NCBI GenBank assembly: GCA_026874595.1
Contig: CM049317.1
Coordinates: forward strand, 11,972,382 to 12,036,381
Source: Sipunculus nudus
Lineage: Eukaryota; Annelida; Sipuncula; Golfingiida; Sipunculidae
Reading direction: 5' to 3'
DNA length: 64,000 nt
Shown: in pieces, positions 24,301 to 31,659 of the stretch
Layout of the letters: every line of letters starts with the position of its first letter
Position numbering within the stretch: position 1 is the stretch's first letter
Made by a program: the position numbers and the translations under genes
The notes under the pieces: model-generated
What the model was told of the DNA's origin: nothing
The model's database searches: none
The model's input: the letters and a program-made list of their open reading frames with translations, nothing else

Positions 24301-27300
24301 GAGGCACGAGATGAAGGTGGTTTAACGATTATACACGGGTCAAATATATTGATAAATTACACAAGTTTATTGTCGAGTGACATTCCTACAAAATAGGTTT
24401 TCTCTAAGCGGGATTCACGCAAACCCTTTCCCGCGAGTTCCAGGAAAAGGAATTTGCGGTCACAAGTTCAATCTTATAACTTTGAAGGACATAAGGTAAG
24501 TGAAATCAGAATTTTTATCAGTAGAGCTTGCGCAAAAATGGTTAGATTCAGTGATAGGATAAACGTCTCCTTAACATTAAACAATCTTTCCGAGCTCACT
24601 GAGTGACTTTCTCTTATGTATGCAGGTTATCTCTAAACGGGAATCGCTTAAACCGTCTCCCACGAGTTCAAAGGAAAGGAATTTGGGGTCGCAAAATGAA
24701 TCTGGTTACCCTGATGGACAAAAGGTAAGTGAAGTCAGAAATGTCATTATTTGATGTATAATAGAGTAGACCTATCATAAGTATATTTGTTGAAAAATTC
24801 CTTTAGATCTTGTGAGAGGATGAACGTCTCCGTAAACATTTGAAGCCTTAGCTCATGGTTATTGGCATTTATTTTTATTGATTAGAAACTGACATTTAAA
24901 TACAAACTTGTAAGGTCGAGTGACATTAATAAATATATACAGGATATCTCGAAACGGGAGTCATGTAAAATGTCTTAAGGAATTAAGTTTCCTCCCGAGA
25001 ATAGACCTATTAGAGTACTCTGGTCCAACAAAAAACTGACATAAAGGGGGTTTCACGGGTATCTCCTGCAAAATTAGAAAAAAGAAAATAAAACAAATTT
25101 TATGATATTCCTAATTAATGTAGGGATAAACTGTCTCGAAGCACTGGCGGTCGCAAGACGACGCAAATAACTTTAAATGACAATCGGCAGGTATCTTCAT
25201 ATTGAAGTCCAGTCAGCCAATAATTATATTCACACAACATATGTTAAATTATGGAATAAAATATAAATAAAAGAAGAGTGTCATGGCAACTATAATGTGA
25301 ATAATTGTCATTCAGAAATCTGCGGTCAGTGTGGCTGGTCCAGAAGAGAAAGCTCACAATACAAGAAGAGCACCGGTATTTTCATTTTTTCTCAAAGCGT
25401 ATAGGAACATATCGTGTTATATCATGAAAATCTCTGTCTACTAATAATATAGAACTCAATTTTATACCGTCTTACATTATACAAAATTTAGTAAAAGAGG
25501 AAAAATCAGTAGCAAATATATTTTTTTTCATGAAGACCATTAGGTAAATTACCAAAATTAAGTTATCACATCATGAAGGGTGGTGAAATCATATTTTCAT
25601 AAGTAAAATAAAAATAATGAAAAGTCATATTTGGAAAATCTTCTATTGGATAGGATCATCAGGATACCCTCTTATATACTATAATTGAATCAAATAAAAT
25701 GTTTGGTCAAAATCCATTCGTATACAATATGTAGAATATTTTTCATAACAAAATACATCTGATTTTATCAGTAATAAGGCTTTCATATGGTGAATTATGA
25801 ACTGGTAAAATTGATTCATCGCTTCTTCAATAAAAGATTATTAAATATGGCCAGTTTTCCCTATTTTGCTTAATTGAAGAAGAAGTTTGCAACGGATCAA
25901 TCCTCTTATCATTACGGCATTTCCATATTCAATTTTGTTTTAGAAAATAAGAAATTGCCAGTGCTGTCTCATACTCGATATGGAAGACCAAAATTGTTTG
26001 ATCGCATCCATACCCGTATGCACCAGATTTCAGTATTGTTCTGTTTGATTAAAACTAGGAACCTCATAACCATGTGTCGTTTATAAATTCGTGGAAAAGT
26101 TTTATTTCCTCTAGTTTCATAATCACCTTTATGATTTATATAATCTAATCTCCTCGTTATGTATTCAAAGATACACGTGAAGAGAGGGCCAATGTTTGTC
26201 AACTTTCTGGATACCGGTACCAAATATTTCAAAAGGTAATTTATCATTGGAAACATTGATAAACAAAAGTAAAAACTATCAAATGAACTGGCATATTTTC
26301 CATATTACAAAACTAAATGGTGAATGTGCTCTTCTAGGGGTATATATAATTTTATAAGTCTACGATCCTATTTATTCATAAATACAGTTACAACCTTTTT
26401 TTTATATTCTCAAGGAAGAGTTTATAATACAATACGATGTTATCCTCCAGCTCAATAATGAATCTTATTTATTTTCAAACGGATACAGGTAAATATAACA
26501 AGGGTCGTCTGCCTGTGTCGTCCATACTTTCAATTCGTGGAGCAAGAATTATGCCAAACATTGGATATGTCTGTGAGTAAACACAGCAGTGTAACTAAAT
26601 ACTGTATTTATTTCTGGTTACAAAACCGTGTTCCTGTTTTCCGACCATATCATTAACATACACATTGTAAAGTAAAACCAACCGGCTGAACTCGTAGATA
26701 ATTACACTCCATAAAGACGAATCAGGCATGGGTAAAAAAACAAACTCAGTATTATAAAAAAGATACTTACCTTCTCTGGAGAGGCGCTTATTTTGTACAA
26801 ACATTGAAGATAAACTCAGAAATAAGCACAGAGTGAGTTAACTACATTACACAAGTCCCTTGTTTACACTGTTTCTGATCACATGAACATCGCGCACACG
26901 TGTCACATGGATGTAGCACTATTTGCATCAGTTGGTGACTCACGCTGTGCAAACAATACAATCATTAAACCGTTTATATAAAGTTATCGGTCTGTTCCTT
27001 GAAGCGCTCACAAGTATGAATCGCCATATGTATCAGTCCGTCGGCAAAAATGGGATACTTTTTCTGAAGTCCTTTACAGAGAAATGTCAGTGGCCTTCCC
27101 CAGACCCCGACTTTTCCACAAGCACCGACTATTTACGGTTATAGACATCATCTCTAAGCTGTTTCGATTCTTATACGCGCAGACCTGCCCCTGGACTGCA
27201 GATATCGTCAGGCTATACCGCTGATCGGGAACTTCTCTCGAATATTGTCCTTCTCACGTCTTATTTATGCTTGATGGCGTCACAAGTCCTGATAGTCCTC

Positions 27301-29056
27301 TAGCCAGTCATCACTCCCAATTATGCCGACCGTCAATAACAGCATGAATGTTAATGTGGATATGCTTTCAAAGATAAAAATCCTGTGAAAACTAAAAACA
27401 GGTGAACTTCCATTGAACTCTACAACAGACACTCGTTGTTATAGAGAACGCCAATCAGAGACTGTTCCGGCGGAATTAAACTGTACTGAAATTAACAACG
27501 TGTATCTGAACATGATACTTTATTTTGATATAAAAAAATTATAAAAACGATCGTTTGGTTATGTTGCATACTTGCACAGCAATACAGCATAAGTCACAGT
27601 CCTCTGGTGAAACACATGCTTCACAGGTGCGTGTATAGAATCGCATACATGTGCTTCCCAGCTAGTTCCGGAATGTGTAAAGAAAAGATACACATATATA
27701 GATGATGTAACAGATCCCTTATACATAATCATACTGACAAAAGCCTTAAGCATATTTAAAGAATAGAAACGACACACACACACACACACATGTATATATA
27801 TAAAAGTGTGTGTGATTGTATGTAGATAAAGAGAAAGGGTGATGCGTTTTTGATCGATTAATTTATTTATTATTAAACAAACTTCCAAAGTGCACAGGCT
27901 TCTTCTTCAGATAGAACGGGTGGAGTTGTTTTTTAAAGAGTGGAGTAATAATCCTTAATGTTCATAATGTCAGTAGCTGTACACCTATATTCTGACTGGA
28001 TATTACGTAACATCATATATATTAACCATGATGCTAGGAGGGTGGTACACAGCAGTATCTATTGCTCAACAGTACCCAACGCTATGGTCTAAAAATTCCA
28101 CGAATGTACATGTATACGGACGTCGTCCATATTATCAGGTCACCTGAAAGGTCGCAATCACCACTTGACGAATAAGCCTGTGTGCTTCGAAAGCTTGTGT
28201 AATAATAAATCATTTTATTGGCTAAGACGACTATACCATATATTTATAATAATGGTCGGGTTAATGCTCTGACAACCCGTTTTAATAGAAATTCCATTTC
28301 TTAGAAACTGAAAGAAGAAGTAATCCTTTTAAGTCACGAAACAGGTTTCCGCTATGATCTACACCTGAAATACCTCAAGCACATCACTTACATATCACCA
28401 AGGTTCGAGGTCAGTAAATAACCTTACAAAAATACGCAATGTTTATCATCTTTTTTAACGGTTCCCCAGGTAATATTATTCCTTGACATTTATTTTGTTC
28501 TTTTACATTCATTTATTTATAATGATTTATAATTAGTTGTCATTATTTATTTATTTTGCAGGTTAACCTGGGAAGTGACGACCTATTATTCTTCCAGAAC
28601 CCCCAAAGAGAGAAGCTGCAACCGATGGAATGCGGAATTGCATGGCAGGTTGTATATTTTTTATATATTTAAAGGAAAATGAAATTGAAGTTTAACAAAC
28701 TCCAGCAGTCATAAATAAAGGGAAACAAATAATAATGCCGCTGTTCTTAATTTTGTAGAAAAGGAAAAATGCCAAGAGGATAGAAAGCTACTGCTGTTTT
28801 ATTTGTGAATGCGATATATTACGAAACACAGAGGTGGGTGATATATATACACATTTATATGAATCAATCAATTGTTGTAATGAAATCGACTCACATTTGA
28901 ACTTATTTTTTATTTTGTCATTTTGAAATATAAAGAGATTTCGTTTAACCTAAAATAATGTGTTTGCAGTCAATTTCAAATCATCTTTCAATTTGTTTTT
29001 ATTTTATAACTGTAACCCACCTAAAATATGTAAAGCCTATCGCCAATATCATATAG
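17932..29056 (+). CDS. Tandem A/B module exon array (composite gene region)
   Basis: A plus-strand run of at least thirteen A-type exons (mostly exactly 99 bp) and seven B-type exons (60-69 bp) between 17932 and 25375, followed by three further phase-0 exons at 28305-28833 and a possible terminal exon ending at 29056. Every well-formed exon starts and ends in phase 0. The A consensus begins VISKRESRKPSP, continues SSKERNWRSQDES and ends with a short acidic/Gln stretch and QK before gtaagt. B exons read like ESAVSTQSA..ARTP before gtatttt. All modules are hydrophilic and Ser/Arg/Lys-rich, with no cysteines in most copies, no membrane segment and no known fold, so an intrinsically disordered tail or linker is the simplest reading. 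Whether all exons belong to one transcript is inference. About half of the A copies are broken, so this is partly a graveyard. No start exon was found. Confidence 0.55.
18184..18246 (+). CDS. B-type module exon
   Basis: 63 bp, acceptor cacacag, donor gtaata. Reads QYRIQRLLRAEVDDVTGKRT then P, phase 0. More basic than other B copies. Confidence 0.5.
18315..18356. repeat. (TA)n microsatellite
   Basis: Uninterrupted TA dinucleotide run, directly followed by a GC-richer stretch to about 18640. That stretch has an open minus-strand frame (VPDEQQDPHAETG, then WDDARLEIHARQLPRDL), possibly a fragment of a mobile element that I cannot name. Confidence 0.85.
18910..19008 (+). CDS. A-type module exon (intact, GC donor)
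   Basis: 99 bp, phase 0, starts VISKRESRKPSPGSSRERQ and ends DSDQQK. The 5' splice site is GCAAGT rather than GTAAGT, a minor but functional donor class in eukaryotes. The same GC change appears at the broken copy ending at 20841. Confidence 0.55.
19145..19210 (+). CDS. B-type module exon (intact)
   Basis: 66 bp, acceptor ttcatatag, donor gtattt. Reads ASAVIGESATGPGGAHITGR then TP, phase 0. Confidence 0.55.
19374..19472 (+). pseudogene. A-type module exon with in-frame TGA
   Basis: 99 bp with a good acceptor (tatacag) and donor (gtaaat). It begins VISKRVARKPSPVC, then a TGA stop, then EERNWRSQDESDDSEKQK. Length and frame are otherwise preserved, so the loss looks recent. Including this exon would terminate translation. 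Confidence 0.65.
19640..20700 (-). mobile_element. CR1-like LINE remnant (RT and C-terminus)
   Basis: Minus strand, from 20700 downward: SAFVTPLFKKPRFNQNILKN at about 20580-20521 (RT N-terminal motif), then FLDKLIEGIIADQLVEHI at about 20500-20447, FGLSAAFDTV at about 20317-20288, and the C-terminal VQNCAAR-like block read here as QNCAACVITSTRNMDHICPV with LKALHWLLVSQR at about 19907-19811. The motif order is that of CR1/Jockey-group LINEs. Many stops and frame shifts make this a dead copy. It lies in the array between the A exon copies at 19374 and 20745. Confidence 0.75.
20745..20841 (+). pseudogene. Frameshifted A-type module exon
   Basis: Recognisable as SSKWESCK, then after a frame shift SSREIHCRSQEKNDSEQQ. 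It is 97 bp instead of 99, has a degenerate acceptor (ttag) and a GC donor (gcaagt). A dead copy. Confidence 0.6.
20972..21037 (+). pseudogene. B-type module exon with in-frame TGA
   Basis: 66 bp, acceptor catacag, donor gtgttt. Reads EAAVNRHSMIS, stop, EQEVQSTRTP. Frame and length are conserved except for the stop. Confidence 0.55.
21370..21538 (+). pseudogene. A and B modules fused without intron
   Basis: The A part (from about 21370) reads ISKRESSKPSRSSSKEWHWR, then SQDEYNNSE, and runs directly into ctttcatacag and the B exon at 21473-21538 (ESAVSTQSAIAPVDDAQSAR, TP). In neighbouring copies an intron of about 110-140 bp separates A from B. Here the A donor and most of that intron are deleted, and the A acceptor has lost a base. 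The B exon still has an intact acceptor and donor and could be used alone. Confidence 0.6.
21883..21981 (+). CDS. A-type module exon (intact)
   Basis: 99 bp, acceptor acccag, donor gtaagt. Starts VISKRHSRKPSLASPRERNW, then RSQDECDNSERLK. Confidence 0.6.
22134..22202 (+). CDS. B-type module exon (intact)
   Basis: 69 bp, acceptor cacacag, donor gtatgt. Reads EPVFSKQRLSGPKRGDDSAE then RTK, phase 0. Confidence 0.55.
22290..22891 (+). repeat. Array duplication unit, copy 1
   Basis: A roughly 600-bp block containing the A exon at 22687-22785. It is nearly identical to 23990-24600, for example in the run agtaaagggaaacatatcga and the run tatagaccaatggatggaat. Confidence 0.85.
22687..22785 (+). pseudogene. 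A-type module exon with in-frame TAA
   Basis: 99 bp, begins VFSERDSRKPFPASSR, then TAA, then RNLWSQIQSDNFE and a second stop. Its duplicate at 24397-24495 is open throughout, so the stops arose after, or were repaired before, that duplication. Confidence 0.6.
22940..23008 (+). CDS. B-type module exon (intact)
   Basis: 69 bp, acceptor cacacag, donor gtaagt. Reads KSVVSEQRPPIPEEKNDSAN then ETK, phase 0. Confidence 0.6.
23504..23602 (+). CDS. A-type module exon (intact)
   Basis: 99 bp, acceptor tatgcag, donor gtaagt. Starts VISKRESLKPSPMSSKERN, then LGSQNESGYPDGQK. It differs from the copy at 24626 at only a few bases. Confidence 0.65.
23640..23695. repeat. 28-bp tandem doublet
   Basis: agagtagacctattaaagca plus ctctggta occurs twice in tandem. 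Single copies of the same intronic motif recur near 22560, 23385, 24272 and 25005, marking duplication units of the array. Confidence 0.8.
23809..23907 (+). CDS. A-type module exon (intact)
   Basis: 99 bp, acceptor tatgcag, donor gtaatt. Starts VISKRERREPSPTSSKEMD, then LGSQNESGYPDGRK. Confidence 0.6.
23990..24600 (+). repeat. Array duplication unit, copy 2
   Basis: Near-identical to 22290-22891. At 24600 the sequence switches to a copy of the 23480-23640 block, which marks a recombination junction within the array. Confidence 0.85.
24397..24495 (+). CDS. A-type module exon (intact)
   Basis: 99 bp, acceptor aaatag, donor gtaagt. Starts VFSKRDSRKPFPASSRKRN, then LRSQVQSYNFEGHK. This is the open counterpart of the broken exon at 22687-22785. 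Confidence 0.6.
24626..24724 (+). CDS. A-type module exon (intact)
   Basis: 99 bp, acceptor tatgcag, donor gtaagt. Starts VISKRESLKPSPTSSKERN, then LGSQNESGYPDGQK. Confidence 0.65.
24943..24978 (+). pseudogene. Truncated A-type module exon
   Basis: After tatacag it reads DISKRESCKMS and then hits TAA. The rest of the module is missing. It could act as a terminal exon but is more likely a relic. Confidence 0.5.
25122..25191 (+). pseudogene. Degenerate A-type module remnant
   Basis: A tggcggtcgcaagacgacgc core (WRSQDDA), flanked by a rearranged 5' half, is all that remains. No open frame in module register. Confidence 0.45.
25316..25375 (+). CDS. B-type module exon (intact)
   Basis: 60 bp, acceptor cattcag, donor gtattt. 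Reads KSAVSVAGPEEKAHNTRRAP, phase 0. The last B copy of the array. Confidence 0.55.
25688..27480. repeat. Segmental duplication, copy 1 (about 1.8 kb)
   Basis: Direct repeat of 31660-33615 with high identity over most of its length, for example agaaattgccagtgctgtct and tggatgtagcactatttgca (tggatgtatcactttttgaa in copy 2). On the minus strand it carries a lectin-like fragment (25975-26126), a good acceptor before acatatccaatg (about 26574), and a possible first exon at 26804-26771 reading MFVQNKRLSRE before a strong gtaagt donor. That donor is mutated in copy 2. Confidence 0.85.
25975..26126 (-). pseudogene. Lectin-like N-half exon fragment (duplication copy 1)
   Basis: Minus-strand frame with FPRIYKRHMVMRFLVLIKQN, then TEIWCIRVWMRSNNFGLPYR before gtatga. 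CIRVW is shared with the lectin exon at 1040-1294, and the spacing matches the helix-2-to-strand region of the receptor at 37.3-44.8 kb. The W..A...C block is not visible, the upstream acceptor is weak and the exon phase differs from the other lectin exons. It is probably a relic. Confidence 0.4.
27540..27835. other. Non-coding spacer with short (CA)n
   Basis: Between duplication copy 1 and the Penelope-like unit. Contains acacacacacacacaca near 27774-27790 followed by TA repeats. Confidence 0.4.
27836..28250. mobile_element. Penelope-like solo inverted terminal unit
   Basis: Two Penelope-like 3' ends face outward in inverted orientation. The left arm contains gcacaggcttcttcttcag and the right arm contains cttgacgaataagcctgtgt plus gcttcgaaagcttgtgt. 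Both match the termini of the 53.1-61.1 kb element, including the internal ttaaccatgatg..aggagggtgg..acag block. There is no coding sequence between them. Confidence 0.7.
28305..28409 (+). CDS. Unassigned phase-0 exon (KLKEEV...)
   Basis: 105 bp, acceptor ccatttcttag, donor gtcagt. Reads KLKEEVILLSHETGFRYDLH, then LKYLKHITYISPRFE. Phase 0 at both ends, as in the upstream A/B array, so it could be the continuation of that transcript. No known domain recognised. Confidence 0.5.
28562..28648 (+). CDS. Unassigned phase-0 exon (VNLGSDD...)
   Basis: 87 bp, acceptor with a strong T-rich tract (ttattttgcag), donor gttgta. Reads VNLGSDDLLFFQNPQREKLQ, then PMECGIAWQ. Confidence 0.5.
28759..28833 (+). 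CDS. Unassigned phase-0 exon (Cys cluster)
   Basis: 75 bp, acceptor ttttgtag, donor gtgggt. Reads KRKNAKRIESYCCFICECD, then ILRNTE. A basic start followed by a CC.IC.C cluster could be a lipidation or metal site; this is inference only. Confidence 0.5.
28970..29056 (+). CDS. Possible terminal exon
   Basis: After tgtttgcag, phase 0, reading SISNHLSICFYFITVTHLKY, then VKPIANII and TAG. It continues the phase of the three exons before it. Composition is AT-rich and no close polyadenylation signal was seen, so support is weak. Confidence 0.28.
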   Translation, partial: SISNHLSICFYFITVTHLKYVKPIANII

Positions 29057-29543
29057 TGATGCAGTCTTTTTCAAGCTTAAGAATATGATCCAAGTTTTAA
29101 TTACACAACTGATGCCATCCTCAAACGAAGACCAATATGCTTAGTCGACAGGAAATTATAGGATTTTACCCTATAAATCTAATATTTCTATCTAACATTC
29201 CGCCCATTGCTTATATATGAAACGTAAGATGCATATTTTGAGTCAATCGTTTATTTGCTCCACGAGTTATTACCAGATATGAGGCGGTTCATTAAAAGAT
29301 ACTTTTGATGTAAGTTGTACTTTTAGAGCAAATAAAGGAAACCTTAGAGCAAAAATAAGGGTTACGCGCGTGTCATCACCGCACTGTGATAAGTTGTGTA
29401 TTAAAATGTATTTAAAATTTTGAAATAACGATCACAAACATTTTTGCTTAAAAATATTGCTCTTTAAAAAAGCCGCGAACCAATGAATGTTGCAATTCTA
29501 GAAATAAAACCCGTTTTCCATAGCTTCGACGTAAAGTGGTGCA

Positions 29544-31486
29544 TTAAGGTAGCAGAACTGGTCCCCCAGCATGACCTGACTTTGTTTCGGTTTTTCCTTT
29601 GCATTGAACAAACTAATGCCTTAGGACCCCTTAAAGTATACATTTACTAAAAGCTAAGAGAATTCTCAACATTTCTGTAATTTTAAACCTTGTTTTGGAG
29701 GATTATGTTTTAATTAATAATCATTTTAATTTAAATTAAATATTTAACAAAAACAGTTTAATCTAGCCCATCTAAAGCAGATACAGAATATATTTTTTTA
29801 TATTTCTCGAACATTTAGATGAAAATCCCCAGTTTTTTCTTTTGTTTGGAGAATTAAGTTTAAAACTGTTGATTTTACAGAGTATTTAATTTTGAAACCC
29901 TTTCAAATCATTTCAGTTTTTACATTTTCCTAAATAAAATAATTTCAATTAATTTTAGGCGTAAAATAAAAAATAAAAACGCTTTAGTTAACATATTGAC
30001 CACTACATATGTAAAAGATGGTATGTTTCGGACAAGTAATTAATGAGAAATAACGCTCTAAAGCTTAGTGTTCAGGTGAAATAAAGTTTTGAGAAAATGG
30101 CCAAAAACTACATTCGTAGAGATCATTCGTTCTACAGACGTAACTAAGCACAACTTCATGTCGACAGTCACGTAAATTTGGACGAGACGCTAGTTCCTAT
30201 CAAACCATATCATAATGTCATGGATTAGTTGACTATTTTGCTTTAAAATAACTAAAACGACGAAGGTTCGTCATGTCACAAGAGCGAGCTGTCAAACACC
30301 ACGTGCCCTGGATGTAATGGGCCGAGCTTGGCCGTGTGTCAAGGTGGGCTGAGTACTCGAAAGCAGGGACCCACATGTGAACAGGTGGGCAATGCTGGCC
30401 GAGCCGGCCCTAATTGGAAACCGCGTGTTAAGACAGGAGTTACGGTTAAGGATATATGGTCATTCAAGGAGAACGAGGCACAGAGGATTGATTTATTTTT
30501 CACACCTTTTTTTTTGTAATTTGTAAATAGAATTAGCTTTCAAATATCATACACATTTTGCATAAACATAGGCCTACTAGTCACACGAAGTCTTGACTTG
30601 TTTCTTTTAGGGAAACAGGGAGATGATGGTTTGTTAAAAGTGTCACATACACTATGCAAACACGTCCACCTTCAGATAGAGCCCGGTTTTACCTTCTTAT
30701 AATGTATATTTACATTATATCAATAACTGGTGATCAAACAATCACCAGGTTTGGCTGGCTGAGACTTTAGTTCATTAAACATCTGCAGTTTACCGAGGGG
30801 CATTCGAGATTTGCGTCGTCGGTCCACAGTATTTTTATATGTACGTAATATTTAGTTGTTCCGATATTGATAGTATGAATATGAAGACGTTATTGTCGGG
30901 ATATCAAGTAGCTTATTCGGAAATAATTTTGCGTACCTTTCGTTAGGCCCAGGATACAGCAGAAATAACATGATACCATATAAAGGTTTGTGTTTCCGTA
31001 TACACGTCATAAGTGAGGCCAACGAAATTAATTGCCATATATATGACACTAAGAGATCATTCAACAGAACGTGTGCGTTTGCACACTAATTAGCTTGAGT
31101 TGGGGTTGCTTTACTAAGCTAATCAGTTGTATGCTCAGCTAATTAGTTGGGGCTTTCAAACCTCGACCGTCGACCCTGGCCGCCCCGTGCACGGATTTGG
31201 CCCGTGCATTGATTTACCACTTGAACCTCGCGATTGGCCGACTGGCCCAGGTGAGAGCTGGGGGCACAGTGATTTACAAGCCTGTGGCAGGGCTGGAGTT
31301 AGTTAACAAACACCCTGTCAGCACATAGTTGTGTTAACTTAAAAGAAATCACATTTTCCCACAAAATGCACCTGGCGACCCAAAATGTGCTCAAGTGCAT
31401 TAGACCCGCCAAATATATAATATTACGTATACCTTTTATTGCATAATCATCAATTTTTAAGAATTTAACCAGTTCTGCTACCTAAA
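29544..31486. mobile_element. Non-autonomous TIR element, about 1.94 kb
   Basis: The left end ttaaggtagcagaactggt (29544-29562) is the inverted partner of accagttctgctacctaaa (31468-31486), with one mismatch. Flanking gtggtgca and gtgactgca could be an imperfect target duplication. There is no transposase-like frame. The interior has two unusually GC-rich patches (about 30300-30450 and 31160-31290) in AT-rich sequence. Confidence 0.65.
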
Positions 31487-31659
31487 GTGACTGCAGTTCT
31501 GATACATCTATTAAAAGTATTTTTCCTTGTATCTAATAGCGCCGATTACAGGTGTCTCGCTTCGCTGTAAAAGCTCCGTTGTTGATATGCTAATTAGGAG
31601 CATATTCGTAGTATTATTTAATTGGTTCTTCAGAAGCAAACCCTGATATATAATATAAG

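Noticed and set aside
26460-26580. Plus-strand phase-1 exon GKYNKGRLPVSSILSIRG conserved in both duplication copies (also 32472-32560), resembling the receptor stalk exon
   Set aside because: Four of five differences between copies change the amino acid, and the same bases carry a better minus-strand acceptor. Not enough to call an exon.
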